In this document: positions 25,366-35,351 of the stretch, one piece after another | Position numbering within the stretch: position 1 is the stretch's first letter | Layout of the letters: every line of letters starts with the position of its first letter | DNA from: Pseudomonadota bacterium | GTDB lineage: Bacteria > Pseudomonadota > Alphaproteobacteria > Acetobacterales > Acetobacteraceae | Length of the DNA: 64,000 nt | NCBI GenBank assembly: GCA_021798915.1 | Contig: JAJZBM010000006.1 | Span: 1 to 64,000, forward strand | Reading direction: 5' to 3' | Position numbers and translations under genes: made by a program | The notes under the pieces: model-generated | The model's input: the letters and a program-made list of their open reading frames with translations, nothing else | Told to the model about the DNA's origin: nothing | Databases searched by the model: none

Positions 25366-26120
25366 TCGCCGCCCCGGAAACGGCGCACGTAATCGGCGTC
25401 GTAAAGCGCGCTTTCGGCGAAATCCTCTTCCGCCAGCGCCGGCCCGACCAGGATCAGGGCACTCCGGGCAATCGGGTCGGCGGCGAGCCGATCGACGATC
25501 TCGCCAAGCCGCCCCCGAACGATGCGCTGATCCGGCAAGCTTGCCCGGGCGACGATCACAACCGGGCAATCGGCGCCGAAAACCGGCAGTAATTCGGCAA
25601 CCACCCGCGCCAGCGCCTGGATCGCGAGATGGATCGCAAGCGTCGCCCCGGTCGCGGCGAAGGCGCTCAGGCGCTCGCTCGCCGGCATTTTCGAGGCGCG
25701 GCCGGAAATCCGCGTCAGCACCACGCTTTGCGCGCGTTCGGGGAGGGTGAGTTCGCGCCCGATCGCGGCGGCGGCGGCGGCGAAGGCGGGAACCCCCGGG
25801 GTCAGCGTGTAGGGGATGCCGTGGCGCGCAAGGCGGCGAATCTGCTCGGCGACCGCGCTGAACACCGCGAGATCGCCCGAATGCAGCCGTGCCACGTCCT
25901 CACCGCGGGCGTGGGCGGCGAGAAATTCCGCCTCGATCGCGTCCAGCGAGAGCGGCGCGGTATCGACGCGGCGCGCCGAGGGCGGACAAAATGCCAGAAT
26001 TTCAGGCGCAACCAGCGAACCGGCGTAAAGACAAACCGGGCATTTGGCGAGCAGGTCACGGCCGCGCAGCGTCAACAAATCCGCCGCCCCCGGCCCGGCG
26101 CCGATGAAATGCACCGTCAT
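25344..26120 (-). CDS. cobM: Precorrin-4 C11-methyltransferase
   Basis: 258 residues. A tetrapyrrole methylase that methylates C11 of precorrin-4. It shows the SAM-binding [14 protein letters not shown] at the N-terminus, [24 protein letters not shown] and [18 protein letters not shown] typical of CobM/CbiF. The ATG at 26120 overlaps the cobE stop. It is the last gene of cobL-cobE-cobM. Confidence 0.95.
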   Translation of the reverse strand: MTVHFIGAGPGAADLLTLRGRDLLAKCPVCLYAGSLVAPEILAFCPPSARRVDTAPLSLDAIEAEFLAAHARGEDVARLHSGDLAVFSAVAEQIRRLARHGIPYTLTPGVPAFAAAAAAIGRELTLPERAQSVVLTRISGRASKMPASERLSAFAATGATLAIHLAIQALARVVAELLPVFGADCPVVIVARASLPDQRIVRGRLGEIVDRLAADPIARSALILVGPALAEEDFAESALYDADYVRRFRGGDQRDGTP

Positions 26121-26503
26121 CGCGCCATGCCCTCGGCCAACGCGCAGGTGACCCCTTCGCCCGCGATACGCGCAAGAATGAGGGTCGCACCCGGGGCGAG
26201 CGCGGCCAGCGCCGCCGCCTCGGCGATAGCGGCAAACCCGGTCGCCCGCCGCGCGACCTCTGACCGGCTCCGCGTCGCCCCTTGCGCCGCCGCGAGCGCG
26301 TCCGCGGCGATGATGCAAAGCGGCAGCGACAGCGCCAAGGCGGCGGCGGCGAACGCGGTCTCGTCCCGCTTGAAATCGGGGATGGCGAGCAGCGCCGGAC
26401 GCGCGCCGGCCATCGCTTCTGCGCGCCGCAACAGCGCCAGAACCGCGGCGAGCCCGACACCACGGCGGCAACCGAGCCCGGCGGCGATCACCGGGCCGGT
26501 CAC
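26117..26503 (-). CDS. cobE: CobE, CbiG C-terminal-like protein
   Basis: 128 residues read from GTG at 26503, which overlaps the cobL stop (GTGA). It corresponds to the C-terminal domain of Cbi[22 protein letters not shown], then [14 protein letters not shown] and the final GVTCALAEG. CbiG opens the delta-lactone in the cobalt-early route; CobE is required in aerobic pathways but its exact step is less clear. Its position between cobL and cobM supports the call. Confidence 0.85.
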   Translation of the reverse strand: MTGPVIAAGLGCRRGVGLAAVLALLRRAEAMAGARPALLAIPDFKRDETAFAAAALALSLPLCIIAADALAAAQGATRSRSEVARRATGFAAIAEAAALAALAPGATLILARIAGEGVTCALAEGMAR

Positions 26504-27717
26504 GGCTTTTCCGCAACCCACTGCGTCACCGTCATCGCCGGGCGAAATCCATGCAGACGGCCGAGTGGCGCCAGCCTTTCGATGCCGATCCGGCTCATCC
26601 GCCCGCCGAACGCCGCGTGCGCCGCGATCAGCGCCATTTCCGTCTCCGCAGCGACCGCGTGCGCGACCAGCCGCCCGCCCGGCGCCAGCGCCGCGAACGC
26701 CGCCGCGATCACCCCCTCGCATCGGGCGCCACCGCCGATGAAGACGGCATCGGGGCGGGGAAGTCCGACCAAGGCCGCCGGCGCCAGTCCCGCCACCACT
26801 TCGAGCCCGGGCACGCCGAGGGTTTCGGCATTGGTGCGGATGCGCGCCGCTCGCGCCGGCTCGGCCTCGATCGCGATCGCCGTGTTGGCGGGATCGGCGA
26901 GCAGCCACTCGATCGCGATCGAGCCGGCGCCGGCGCCGATATCCCAAAGCCGCTCGCCACGCCGCGGCGCCAGCGCCGCCAGCGCCAGCGCACGGATTTC
27001 GCGTTTGCTGATCTGCCCGTCATGCGCGAAGAGATCATCGGCGAGCCCGGCGGCGCGGGGAATGACGACGGCGCCCGGCACGGCCACGAGGTCGAGCGCG
27101 ACGAGATTGAGCGGGTCGATATCGGCGAGCGCGAATTCCTCGGCGCGCACGGCCCGACCGCGCTCGCGCGGCCCGCCGAGCGCTTCGAGGACATGCATCC
27201 GGCTTGGCCCGAAGCCGCGCGCGCGCAGCAAGGCGGCGATCTTGCCCGGTGTCGTCTCATCGGCGGAGAGAACCAGGAGGCGGCAACCCGGCTGCAGATG
27301 CGGGATCAGGGCGGCGAGCGGGCGGCCGCAGACGGAGAGCGTCGTCAGCCGCTGCAGCGGCCAGCCGAGCCGCGCGCAGGCGAGCGAAAACGCGGATGGC
27401 GCGGGAATGATGCGCATCTCCGCCATCGGCACATGTTCGGCGAGCAGGCTACCGAGGCTGAACCATGAAGGATCGCCCGAGACCAGCACCGCAATCGGCT
27501 CGCCACGGCGGGCGAGAATCGCCGGGATCGCGGTTTTCAGGCGCTCGCGCCAGGCGATCGCCTCGCCCTGGATCAGCGGCGCGGCGAGCGCGAGATGCCG
27601 GGCGCCGCCGAACACCGCCCGCGCCGCGGCGAGAGCGGCGCGCGCCGGCGATGAAAGCCCCTCGACACCATCCTCGCCGATGCCGAGAATCGCGAGCCAT
27701 GCCGGATCACCCCTCAC
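26500..27717 (-). CDS. cobL: Precorrin-6Y C5,15-methyltransferase (decarboxylating)
   Basis: 405 residues from the GTG at 27717. The N-terminal CbiE-type methylase domain begins [15 protein letters not shown] and includes [12 protein letters not shown]. The C-terminal CbiT-type Rossmann domain carries [16 protein letters not shown] and [10 protein letters not shown]. It methylates C5 and C15 and decarboxylates the C12 acetate. A longer in-frame reading to 27876 would cross the divergent cobK gene and is not used. Only 26 bp separate this start from cobK. Confidence 0.93.
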   Translation of the reverse strand: MRGDPAWLAILGIGEDGVEGLSSPARAALAAARAVFGGARHLALAAPLIQGEAIAWRERLKTAIPAILARRGEPIAVLVSGDPSWFSLGSLLAEHVPMAEMRIIPAPSAFSLACARLGWPLQRLTTLSVCGRPLAALIPHLQPGCRLLVLSADETTPGKIAALLRARGFGPSRMHVLEALGGPRERGRAVRAEEFALADIDPLNLVALDLVAVPGAVVIPRAAGLADDLFAHDGQISKREIRALALAALAPRRGERLWDIGAGAGSIAIEWLLADPANTAIAIEAEPARAARIRTNAETLGVPGLEVVAGLAPAALVGLPRPDAVFIGGGARCEGVIAAAFAALAPGGRLVAHAVAAETEMALIAAHAAFGGRMSRIGIERLAPLGRLHGFRPAMTVTQWVAEKP

Positions 27718-27743
27718 GCTGCCCCCGAAAGCCGGAAACGCCG

Positions 27744-28511
27744 ATGCCCGATGCGATGAACATACTCCTTCTCGGCGGCACCGGCGAGGCAATGGCCCTG
27801 GCGCGCGCCCTGGCCTGCGATCCGCGCTTCGCACCGGTGCTCTCGCTCGCCGGGCGGACGCAAAACCCGGCCCCACCGCCGATCCCGTGGCGGCGCGGCG
27901 GTTTCGGCGGCGCCGCCGGTCTCGCCGCCTTTCTCGCCGCGCACCAGATCGCGGCCGTGATCGACGCGACCCATCCCTTCGCCCGGCAAATCTCGGCCAA
28001 TGCGCAAGCCGCCACGGCCGAGACGGGCGTTGCGCTGCTCACCCTCACCCGCCCGCCCTGGCTCGCCCAACCCGGCGCGCGCTGGACCATTGTGCCCGAT
28101 CTCGCCGCCGCCGCGCGCGCGCTCGGCAAGACGCCGCGCCGCGTGTTTCTGACCATCGGCCGCCAGGATCTCCTGCCCTTCCGCGCAGCCCCCTGGCATC
28201 ATTATCTGATCAGGAGCGTCGATCCGCCTGATCCCGCATGGCTGCCGCCGATTTGTGAAATCCTCTCGGCGCGCGGGCCATTTTCGCAAGAAAGCGAACG
28301 CGCTTTGCTCACGGCTCGGAAAATCGAAGTTCTGGTCAGCAAAAATTCCGGCGGCGCGATGCAGGCCAAACTCGATGCTGCGCATGCGCTCGCCATCCCG
28401 GTGGTGATGGTCGCGCGTCCCGAGCCTGCGCCCGGAACCATGGTCACCACCGAGATCGCGGCAGCGATCGCCTGGCTCACGCGGCTTCATGACGCGAAAC
28501 GCGGCGTGTAG
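27744..28511 (+). CDS. cobK: Precorrin-6A reductase
   Basis: 255 residues. NADPH-dependent reduction of precorrin-6A. MNILLLGGTGEAMALARAL is the nucleotide-binding start; AVIDATHPFARQISANA, LLTLTRPPW, FLTIGRQDLLPF and VLVSKNSGG are CobK signatures. Start at 27744 or 27756 (MNILLL). It is divergent from cobL with a 26-38-bp gap, and its 3' end overlaps the convergent cobJ by 25 bp. Confidence 0.94.
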   Translation: MPDAMNILLLGGTGEAMALARALACDPRFAPVLSLAGRTQNPAPPPIPWRRGGFGGAAGLAAFLAAHQIAAVIDATHPFARQISANAQAATAETGVALLTLTRPPWLAQPGARWTIVPDLAAAARALGKTPRRVFLTIGRQDLLPFRAAPWHHYLIRSVDPPDPAWLPPICEILSARGPFSQESERALLTARKIEVLVSKNSGGAMQAKLDAAHALAIPVVMVARPEPAPGTMVTTEIAAAIAWLTRLHDAKRGV

Positions 28512-29239
28512 AACCAGGGGCGTGCGCCCGGGCGCGCGATCAGCCGGCTCGCCGCCGTGCCGATGATGACCAGGGTCGCCATGTCGGCATGCACGGGATC
28601 GGCGCTCGCGAGGGGAGAAATCGCAATCGCCTCGTCTTTGCGCCCGATCGCGCGCGCGAACGCGACCGGGGTTTCGGCTGGCAGATGGGCGCCGAGGAGC
28701 GCGAATGCGCGGCCGAGCTGCCACGGCCGCGCGCGCGAAATCGGATTGTAGAGCGCGATCACGAATCCCGCCTCGGCGGCGAAGCGAAGCCGCTTTTCGA
28801 TCATGGTCCAGGGTTTGAGGTTATCAGAGAGCGAGATCGCACAGAAATCATGCCCGAGCGGTGCCCCGAGCCGCGCGCTCGCCGCCAGCATCGCAGTGAT
28901 CCCGGGAATGACGGTGACATCGAGCCCGCGCCAGGCGGGATCGCCGGCCTCGATCGCCTCGAACACCGTCGCCGCCATGCCGAAAACGCCGGCATCGCCG
29001 CCCGAAACCAGAGCGACATCCCGCCCCGCCGCCGCCAGCGCAAGCGCCTGTTCGGCGCGCCCGCGCTCGACCCGGTTATCGGAAGGATGCCGCGTCTGGC
29101 CGGGGTTTTCTGGAATCCGCGCAAGATACGGGGCATAGCCGAGGAGATCGCGCGCCTGCGCCAGGGCGTGCGCCGCCTCGGGCGTCATCATCGCGTCGCC
29201 CGCCGGCCCGAGCCCGATGACGAAGAGCCGCCCGCTCAT
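28487..29239 (-). CDS. cobJ: Precorrin-3B C17-methyltransferase
   Basis: 250 residues. Tetrapyrrole methylase that methylates C17 and triggers ring contraction. N-terminal LFVIGLGPAGDAMMTPEA, then LLGYAPYLARI, VALVSGGDAGVFGMAATVFE, and VIPGITAMLAASARLGAPLGHDFC, typical of CobJ/CbiH. The ATG at 29239 overlaps the cobI stop. It is the last gene of the riboswitch-led cobWNHIJ operon. Confidence 0.95.
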   Translation of the reverse strand: MSGRLFVIGLGPAGDAMMTPEAAHALAQARDLLGYAPYLARIPENPGQTRHPSDNRVERGRAEQALALAAAGRDVALVSGGDAGVFGMAATVFEAIEAGDPAWRGLDVTVIPGITAMLAASARLGAPLGHDFCAISLSDNLKPWTMIEKRLRFAAEAGFVIALYNPISRARPWQLGRAFALLGAHLPAETPVAFARAIGRKDEAIAISPLASADPVHADMATLVIIGTAASRLIARPGARPWFYTPRFAS

Positions 29240-29967
29240 CGCCCGTGGCCGCGCGCGGCGAGGATGAGCAGCGAAAAATATGGCGCCGGTGCCGCCGGAT
29301 CGCGCGCCGCGAGCGGCATGATGCATTCGCCCGCCATCGTGCCACGCTCGACATAGACGGCATCATCGAGCCGGCCCGCGGCTTCCAGAACCGCCCGCAC
29401 TTTGCCGAGATTGCGGCCGAGTTTCAGGATCACCGCGCCATCGGCGGTGGCGAGTTTCGCCGCCAGCGCCGGCGCGTCCAGCGTCGCCGGCAGAACGGCT
29501 AGGGTTTCGCTCCCGCGGAGCAGCGGCAGCCGCGCCCGCGCCCAGCAGCCGCTCATGCCGGAAACGCCGGGGACGATCTCGGTTGCGAATTGGGGGCCGA
29601 GCCGTTCGAGAAGATGAAGCCCGGAGCCATAGAAAATCGGATCGCCTTCGCAGAGAAGGGCGACATCGCGGCCCTCGCCGAGCGCTCCTGCGAGCCGAGA
29701 CGCGGAGGCCTCGTAAAACGCCGCTATCGCACGCCGGTAGCGCGGATCATGCGCCGGAATTTCAGTGGTGAGCGGGTATTCGAGGCGGATCTCCTCGCAA
29801 TCGGCGCGAATTTGACCGGCGGCGATGGCGCGCGCATGCCCCGCTTCGCCGCGCTTGGCGAAATAAGCGACGATATCGGCGGCTTTGCAGAGTCGCGCCG
29901 CTTTCAGGGTCATCAATTCCGGATCACCGGGGCCGACGCCGATCACCCGCAAGATGCCGGTCGTCAT
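29236..29967 (-). CDS. cobI: Precorrin-2 C20-methyltransferase
   Basis: 243 residues. First methylase specific to the corrin branch. It shows RVIGVGPGDPELMTLKAARL at the N-terminus, LLCEGDPIFYGSGLHLLERL, EIVPGVSGMSGCWARA and ILKLGRNLGKVRAVLE. The ATG at 29967 overlaps the cobH stop; a longer in-frame reading inside cobH is rejected. CobG, which acts next in aerobic organisms, is not in the window. Confidence 0.95.
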   Translation of the reverse strand: MTTGILRVIGVGPGDPELMTLKAARLCKAADIVAYFAKRGEAGHARAIAAGQIRADCEEIRLEYPLTTEIPAHDPRYRRAIAAFYEASASRLAGALGEGRDVALLCEGDPIFYGSGLHLLERLGPQFATEIVPGVSGMSGCWARARLPLLRGSETLAVLPATLDAPALAAKLATADGAVILKLGRNLGKVRAVLEAAGRLDDAVYVERGTMAGECIMPLAARDPAAPAPYFSLLILAARGHGR

Positions 29968-30608
29968 CGCCGCGCAAGCCCCGCGAGGGCATTCACCGCC
30001 GCTGCCGCCATCGCGCTGCCGCCGCGCCGCCCGGGAAGCACGAGGAATGGCACCCGCCCGGCCTCGACGAGCGCCGCTTTCGATTCGGCGGCGCCGACGA
30101 AACCGACCGGCATCCCGATCACCGCTGCCGGCGCCGGCGCCCCGGCATCGAGCCATTCGAGGAGACGAAACAGCGCCGTCGGCGCATTGCCGATAACCAC
30201 TAGCGCGCCGGAAAGACGCTCGCCCCAGAGATCGAGCCAGAGATCGAGCGCCGCCGCCGAGCGCGTGGTTGCAAGCCGCGCCGCGAGATCTGCAATCCCA
30301 GGCGCGGCGAGGGTGCAGATCACCGGGTTGGCAGCGGGCAGACGCGCGCGCGTGATCCCTTCGGCGACCATGTTGGCGTCACAAAAAATCGCCTTGCCAG
30401 CAGCGAGTGCTGCGATCGCGGCATTGCAGAATTGGGGCTGAAAAACCAAATCATCGGCGATCTCGACCATGCCGCAGGCATGGATCATACGCACCGCGAT
30501 TTCTGCCTCCGGTGGCGAAAATCGCGCGAGCCTGGCCTCGGCGCGAATGATCGCAAACGAGCGTTCATAGATCGCCGCACCATCGCGAAGATAATCGTAT
30601 GCGCTCAT
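29964..30608 (-). CDS. cobH: Precorrin-8X methylmutase
   Basis: 214 residues. Moves the C11 methyl to C12 to give hydrogenobyrinic acid. The active-site His is present as His43 in VRMIHACGMVEIADDL, the position known from the Pseudomonas denitrificans enzyme. FCDANMVAEGI and GMPVGFVGAAESKAAL are family signatures. Length is normal. It overlaps cobN and cobI by 4 bp each. Confidence 0.96.
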   Translation of the reverse strand: MSAYDYLRDGAAIYERSFAIIRAEARLARFSPPEAEIAVRMIHACGMVEIADDLVFQPQFCNAAIAALAAGKAIFCDANMVAEGITRARLPAANPVICTLAAPGIADLAARLATTRSAAALDLWLDLWGERLSGALVVIGNAPTALFRLLEWLDAGAPAPAAVIGMPVGFVGAAESKAALVEAGRVPFLVLPGRRGGSAMAAAAVNALAGLARR

Positions 30609-33600
30609 GATTCCATGATTCCGGTGAGGATTTCCCCGACATCGTTGCGGCGCGAGCGCCAGAGATCACGCTCGCGCATCGTGGCGAAACGCTTGGCGAG
30701 CGCCCGGCGTGCCGCAGGATTGGCTTCGGCGAGAAACGCATCGACCCCCGGATCGCCGAGGGTCGATGCGAACAACAAGTCGAATTGGTGATCGAAACGC
30801 TCAGGCAAGGTCACGGCGAAGAGAGAGAGCGGGGCGATCGCGCGCGCGATCTCAGCGGCGCCGCGATAGCCATGGCGCATCTGTCCTGCGATCCAGCGCG
30901 GATTGGCCGCGCGCGCGCGTGTTGCCCGCGCGATTTCGGCAGCGATGGTCTTGACGTGCAACCGGCCGGCGGCCTCGGCGCTTGCATGATAAAGAGCGGG
31001 GCTGGCACCGAGCTGCGCCGCAGCCGCGGCGAATCCGCCGGCATGGGCCGCGATCTCGTCATCGGCGAGGAGATCGTGTTCATTGTGATCCACGCTGTGC
31101 AAATAGGCATCGGCGCCGCCGAGGCGGGCAGCAAATCCCGCGACATCGGCGACCCCCTCGCCTTTCGCGCCATAAGCGAAACCAGATTGCGTGAGATAGG
31201 CACGGCCGATCTCCGCCGCTCCCATCGCCGGATCATCGAGATCGCCGAGCGCGATGCCCCAGGCACCGGGCGCCGGGCCATAGATCCGGCGTGTCGTCTC
31301 ACCCCGCCGCGCGCTCGCCGCAAGCGGGTTCCATGTCGCCGCCTCGTCACGCGCGGCAATCATCCCGACAGCGTCATCGAACAATGCGATCTGTGTTGCG
31401 AACGCATCGCGGAACAGCCCGGAGATGCGGAGCGTGACATCGATGCGCGGGCGATCGAGGGTGGCGAGCGGCAGCACCTCGATCCCGCTGACCCGGCTCG
31501 AGCCCGCATCCCAGAGCGGCCGCGCCCCGAGCAGCACCAGGGCGAGCGCGAAGGCTTCGCCGCCGGTCCGCATCGTGGCACTCCCCCAGAGATCGATCAC
31601 CAGCCGCTCGGGCCAGGCGCCATGCCGCCGCAGGTGATCATCGAGCAGAAGAGCGGCATTTTCCTCGGCGAGTTGCACGGCGGCGCGGGTCGGCACCGCG
31701 CGTGGATCGAGGCTGGTGATGTTGCGCCCGCTCGGCAACACGTCCACCCGCCCGCGTGACGGCGCGCCGGCCGGGCCGGGGGCGATGAAACGGCCATCGA
31801 GGGCGGCAAGGAAATTTTGCCCCTCGCACGGCGCCGATGCGTCCAGCCGCGCCGCGATCTCCGACGCTGCGATCGTCGGTGCCGCCTCGGACAAGGCCGC
31901 GAGCAACGTCGCCCGCGGCAGCGGCGCCGGTGGACGCGCGAACACATGAAGGCCATCACCGATCAGGCTATCCTTGATGTCGCAGAGATAGGCATCGAGT
32001 TTGGCGAGTGTCTCGTCCTCGCTCGCGGCCTCGTCGCCACCGGCCTCGGCGATCAGACCGGCGCCACGCGCGCGCGTCAGAATCTCGCGGCGGAGACGCG
32101 ATGCCCGGCGCGGATCGAGGCCCGACGCCGCCGCATAATCATCGATCAGGCGTTCCAACTCGGCAGCCTCACCATGCAAGCCGGCGCGCATCAAGGGGGG
32201 CGTTAGATGGCCGAGGGTGAGCGCCGCGAGCCGCCGCTTCGCCGCCGCCGCCTCACCGGGATTGCTGACGATGAACGGATAGATCAGCGGTGTGCCACCG
32301 AGAAGCAGGGCCGGGAAACAATGTTCGCTCAACGCCGCGGCCTTGCCCGGAAGCCACTCCAGCATGCCATGCGCGCCGAGATGAACCAGGGCGTGGATGC
32401 GCTCGTGATGACGTAGCCAGAGATGAAACGCGACATAGCCATGCCGTGGCGGGAGATCGGGGTCGTGATAGGTTGCCTTGCGCGCCTCCGTGCGGCCGCG
32501 ATCGGGTTCGATCGCCGCAAGGCTATTCCCGAGGCGGAGATGGCGGAGCGTGAAATGATCGCAGCAGACGGCGGGATCGGCCTCCGGTGCACCCCAGGCG
32601 GCAAGCATCTTTTCGCGGACCGGCGCCGGAAATTGCGAGAACAGCGCATGATATTCCGAAAGCGCCAGTATCGGCGCGGGGGTGGCCTCACACAGCAACG
32701 CCGGCAGCGCTTCCCGCGCATAGGGGGCGAGCCTGTACCCCGCGGCACCCAGCAGATCGAAAATCTCGGCAAGGCTCGCCAAGGTATCGAGACCGACCGC
32801 GTGCGCCCGCCCGCCGGCCAGTGTCGGGTAATCCGACAGCACGATCGCGAGACGTCGCTCGCCACGCGGGGTCGCGGCCAGCCGCGCCCAGCCGGCGGCG
32901 CGATCAGCGGCCCGCGCGATGCCGACGGGATCCGGCGCATGACGCTCGGGCGCGAATTCGAGATCGGCGATGGCACTCTCGCGCGCCTTGAAGGAAATCG
33001 CCCCGGCGAGCAGGCGGCCATCGAGTTCGGGCAACACCACCTGCATTGCGAGATCGGCAGGCGCGAGACCACGGCTCGACTTTTCCCAATCCTCCCGCGA
33101 CGAGCCGGCAAGCACGAGTTGCAGGACCGGGGCGCCCGCCGCCTCCAGCGGCGAAGGCGCGCCGTCATCGCCGCGCGCCGCAAACCCGGTCGCTGCGAGA
33201 ACGACAGCGGGGCCGGTCGCCGCGAGAGTTGCGGCGATGAAAGCCCGCGTCACTTCGTCTTTCAAGGAATCGACGTAAAGGAGACGGGCGGCGATTCCGG
33301 CTTGCGCGAGGGACTCTGCCAAAGCCTCGATCGGGGCGATATCATCGGCGAGGAGATGGGCACGATAGAACACCACCGCGGCCTCAGCCCAGGCACCGTC
33401 CGGGGCGACCAATTTGTATTCGCCATAGGACGGCATCGCGGCGACCGGCGCGCCAGTATCCGCGCCGAGCCCGCCGAGATGGGCGGCGAAGCCGAGCGCG
33501 CGGGAGATGTTTTCGAGGCCACCGGCGCGAAAGAAGCGATCGAGGCGGGAAAGCGCCGCCGCCGGCACGGTGGAAAGGCTTGCGAGTTGCGCGTCCTCGC

Positions 33601-33955
33601 GTTGGTCGCCAGCGAGGAGTGCGAGCCCGATGCCACGCGCACGACAGAGTGCCGCGAGTTCCTCCACGCCATAGCGCCAGTAATCCAAACCACCGAGCAA
33701 ACGGACGACAATGATACGCGCCCGGGCAGCGATGTTTTCGAGATAGAGATCGACCGACATCGGATGCCGGAGTTGCCGCAGATTGGCGAGCCGAAGGCCG
33801 GGCCGGGCCGGGCCGAGACGCCCCCAGGCGCGCGCAGCGGCGCTGAGATCGCTTGCCGCGAACGAGAGAAAAACGATTTCAGCCGGGCTCTGGCCGAGAT
33901 CGACCGCGGCTTCATCTTCATCGAGCGCCCGCGTCTCGCGAACCAGGAGATGCAT
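30605..33955 (-). CDS. cobN: Cobaltochelatase subunit CobN
   Basis: 1116 residues, a little shorter than the roughly 1250 of classical CobN. Large subunit of the ATP-dependent chelatase that inserts cobalt into hydrogenobyrinic acid a,c-diamide. Recognisable parts include VRLLGGLDYWRYGVEELAAL, VVLPELDGRLLAGAISFK, LSDYPTLAGGRAHAVGLDTLASL, HLGAHGMLEWLPGKAAALS and the C-terminal MRHGYRGAAEIA. The partner ATPase subunits (CobS/CobT of the chelatase) are not in the window. It lies 2 bp after cobW in one operon. Confidence 0.95.
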   Translation of the reverse strand: MHLLVRETRALDEDEAAVDLGQSPAEIVFLSFAASDLSAAARAWGRLGPARPGLRLANLRQLRHPMSVDLYLENIAARARIIVVRLLGGLDYWRYGVEELAALCRARGIGLALLAGDQREDAQLASLSTVPAAALSRLDRFFRAGGLENISRALGFAAHLGGLGADTGAPVAAMPSYGEYKLVAPDGAWAEAAVVFYRAHLLADDIAPIEALAESLAQAGIAARLLYVDSLKDEVTRAFIAATLAATGPAVVLAATGFAARGDDGAPSPLEAAGAPVLQLVLAGSSREDWEKSSRGLAPADLAMQVVLPELDGRLLAGAISFKARESAIADLEFAPERHAPDPVGIARAADRAAGWARLAATPRGERRLAIVLSDYPTLAGGRAHAVGLDTLASLAEIFDLLGAAGYRLAPYAREALPALLCEATPAPILALSEYHALFSQFPAPVREKMLAAWGAPEADPAVCCDHFTLRHLRLGNSLAAIEPDRGRTEARKATYHDPDLPPRHGYVAFHLWLRHHERIHALVHLGAHGMLEWLPGKAAALSEHCFPALLLGGTPLIYPFIVSNPGEAAAAKRRLAALTLGHLTPPLMRAGLHGEAAELERLIDDYAAASGLDPRRASRLRREILTRARGAGLIAEAGGDEAASEDETLAKLDAYLCDIKDSLIGDGLHVFARPPAPLPRATLLAALSEAAPTIAASEIAARLDASAPCEGQNFLAALDGRFIAPGPAGAPSRGRVDVLPSGRNITSLDPRAVPTRAAVQLAEENAALLLDDHLRRHGAWPERLVIDLWGSATMRTGGEAFALALVLLGARPLWDAGSSRVSGIEVLPLATLDRPRIDVTLRISGLFRDAFATQIALFDDAVGMIAARDEAATWNPLAASARRGETTRRIYGPAPGAWGIALGDLDDPAMGAAEIGRAYLTQSGFAYGAKGEGVADVAGFAARLGGADAYLHSVDHNEHDLLADDEIAAHAGGFAAAAAQLGASPALYHASAEAAGRLHVKTIAAEIARATRARAANPRWIAGQMRHGYRGAAEIARAIAPLSLFAVTLPERFDHQFDLLFASTLGDPGVDAFLAEANPAARRALAKRFATMRERDLWRSRRNDVGEILTGIMES

Positions 33956-33957
33956 CG

Positions 33958-35016
33958 TCAGCCAGCGAATGCGGTGGCGATCGCGGCGCGGTCGAGGCCA
34001 CGCTGGCCGATCACCACGAGGCGCGCGCGGCGCGGCTCGTCCTTGTGCCAGGGGCGGTCGAAATGATGCTGAAATCGTGTCCCGACCCCCTGGATCACGC
34101 AGCGCAAGACCTTACCGGGTGGCGCGAGAAATCCCTTGACGCGGAGAATGTCGTGCTGTTCGGCGAGCCGGCGCAGCCGCGCGATCACCGGCTCCGGCTC
34201 GGCGGTTGCGGGAAGATCGAGAACGAAGCTCTCGAAATCGTCATGCTCATGCGCGCCATCGACGCTATCATGATGCGAGGGGCGGGCGGCGAGATCATCC
34301 TCGGCATGCGCGAAAAGCCCGAGCAGGACAGATGGGTCGATTTTTCCTTGCTCTATACTGAGGATTTTTACCGCGCGCGGGAGTTTGGCCGCGAGTTCGG
34401 CGGCCAGCGCGGCCAGCGCCCCAGCATCGAGCAGGTCGGATTTGTTGAGGAGCACGAGATCGGCGGCGTTGATCTGATCCTCGAACACCTCGGCGAGCGG
34501 ATTGTCATGGTCGAGCGCCGGATCGGCTTCGCGCTGGGCGGCGAGCGCCGCCGGATCATCGGCGAAGCGTCCCCCCGCCACCGCCGGCGCATCCAGCACC
34601 GCGACCACGCCATCGACCGTCATCCGGGCGCGCACGCTCGGCCAGTTGAAAGCCTTGATCAGCGGTTTGGGAAGCGCGAGACCCGAGGTTTCGATCAGAA
34701 TATGCTCGGGCGGCGCCGGGCGATCGAGGAGGGCCGCCATGGTCGGCAGAAAATCCTCGGCGACCGTGCAGCAGAGACAGCCATTGGCGAGTTCGACGAT
34801 ATTATCCTCGGCACAGCCGGGAATGCCGCAGCTTTTGAGCAATTCGCCATCGATGCCGAGGGCGCCGAATTCATTGACGATGACCGCGATGCGCCGTCCG
34901 CCGGCATGTTCCAGCGCATGACGCACGAGCGTGGTTTTGCCGGCGCCGAGAAACCCGGTGATGATGGTCGCAGGGATTTTTCCTGGCCCCGAATCGGCGA
35001 TATTCGTGGATGACAT
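33958..35016 (-). CDS. cobW: CobW GTP-binding metallochaperone
   Basis: 352 residues. A COG0523 G3E GTPase, thought to deliver cobalt to CobN. P-loop ITGFLGAGKTTLVRH, the metal-binding GCLCCT motif, ETSGLALPKP, GTP-specificity NKSD, and a His-rich insert (SHHDSVDGAHEHDD). Start ATG at 35016, with a GGAG in GCCCCGGAGAGTGCCGC. First gene after the cobalamin riboswitch, which can hide this ribosome binding site or terminate transcription. Confidence 0.95.
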   Translation of the reverse strand: MSSTNIADSGPGKIPATIITGFLGAGKTTLVRHALEHAGGRRIAVIVNEFGALGIDGELLKSCGIPGCAEDNIVELANGCLCCTVAEDFLPTMAALLDRPAPPEHILIETSGLALPKPLIKAFNWPSVRARMTVDGVVAVLDAPAVAGGRFADDPAALAAQREADPALDHDNPLAEVFEDQINAADLVLLNKSDLLDAGALAALAAELAAKLPRAVKILSIEQGKIDPSVLLGLFAHAEDDLAARPSHHDSVDGAHEHDDFESFVLDLPATAEPEPVIARLRRLAEQHDILRVKGFLAPPGKVLRCVIQGVGTRFQHHFDRPWHKDEPRRARLVVIGQRGLDRAAIATAFAG

Positions 35017-35124
35017 GCGGCACTCTCCGGGGCACGGCATCGTCCGTCGCCGGCAGCGCCGGAAGCGGAAGCAGCGCCTGCGCGCCGTCGCCGCCAGGGC
35101 ACCCCGCCTGGTAGCGCGATCAGG

Positions 35125-35300
35125 GGTGATGGCAGGTCTCCTGGCTCGCGGATCCGTCGCCCCCGCCCGCCTTCCCGGGATGAACCCCAGTGGCTTTCGG
35201 ACAGAAGGCTCTCCGCTCACAGTTGCGGGGGCAGCCGCGGATTAGGAAGTCCCGACACCGCGTTCCCTTTTCATCTCCCTCGCGGGAGAACCATCGCCGT
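35125..35300 (-). promoter_or_regulatory. Cobalamin riboswitch upstream of cobW
   Basis: Read on the minus strand from about 35300: GGGAACGCGGTGTCGGGACTT, CTGCCCCCGCAACTGTGAGC, the B12-box-like AAAGCCACTGGG, CCCGGGAAGGCGGGC and the terminal GAGCCAGGAGACCTGCC ending at 35131. These are the conserved blocks of the cobalamin aptamer in order. About 110 nt separate it from the cobW ATG, enough for an expression platform. It should repress cobW-cobN-cobH-cobI-cobJ when adenosylcobalamin is abundant. The boundaries are approximate. Confidence 0.93.
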
Positions 35301-35351
35301 GGTTTTATGGGCGGGCGGGTTGCGAAGTCAATATTGGGAGAGCGGAGAGCG

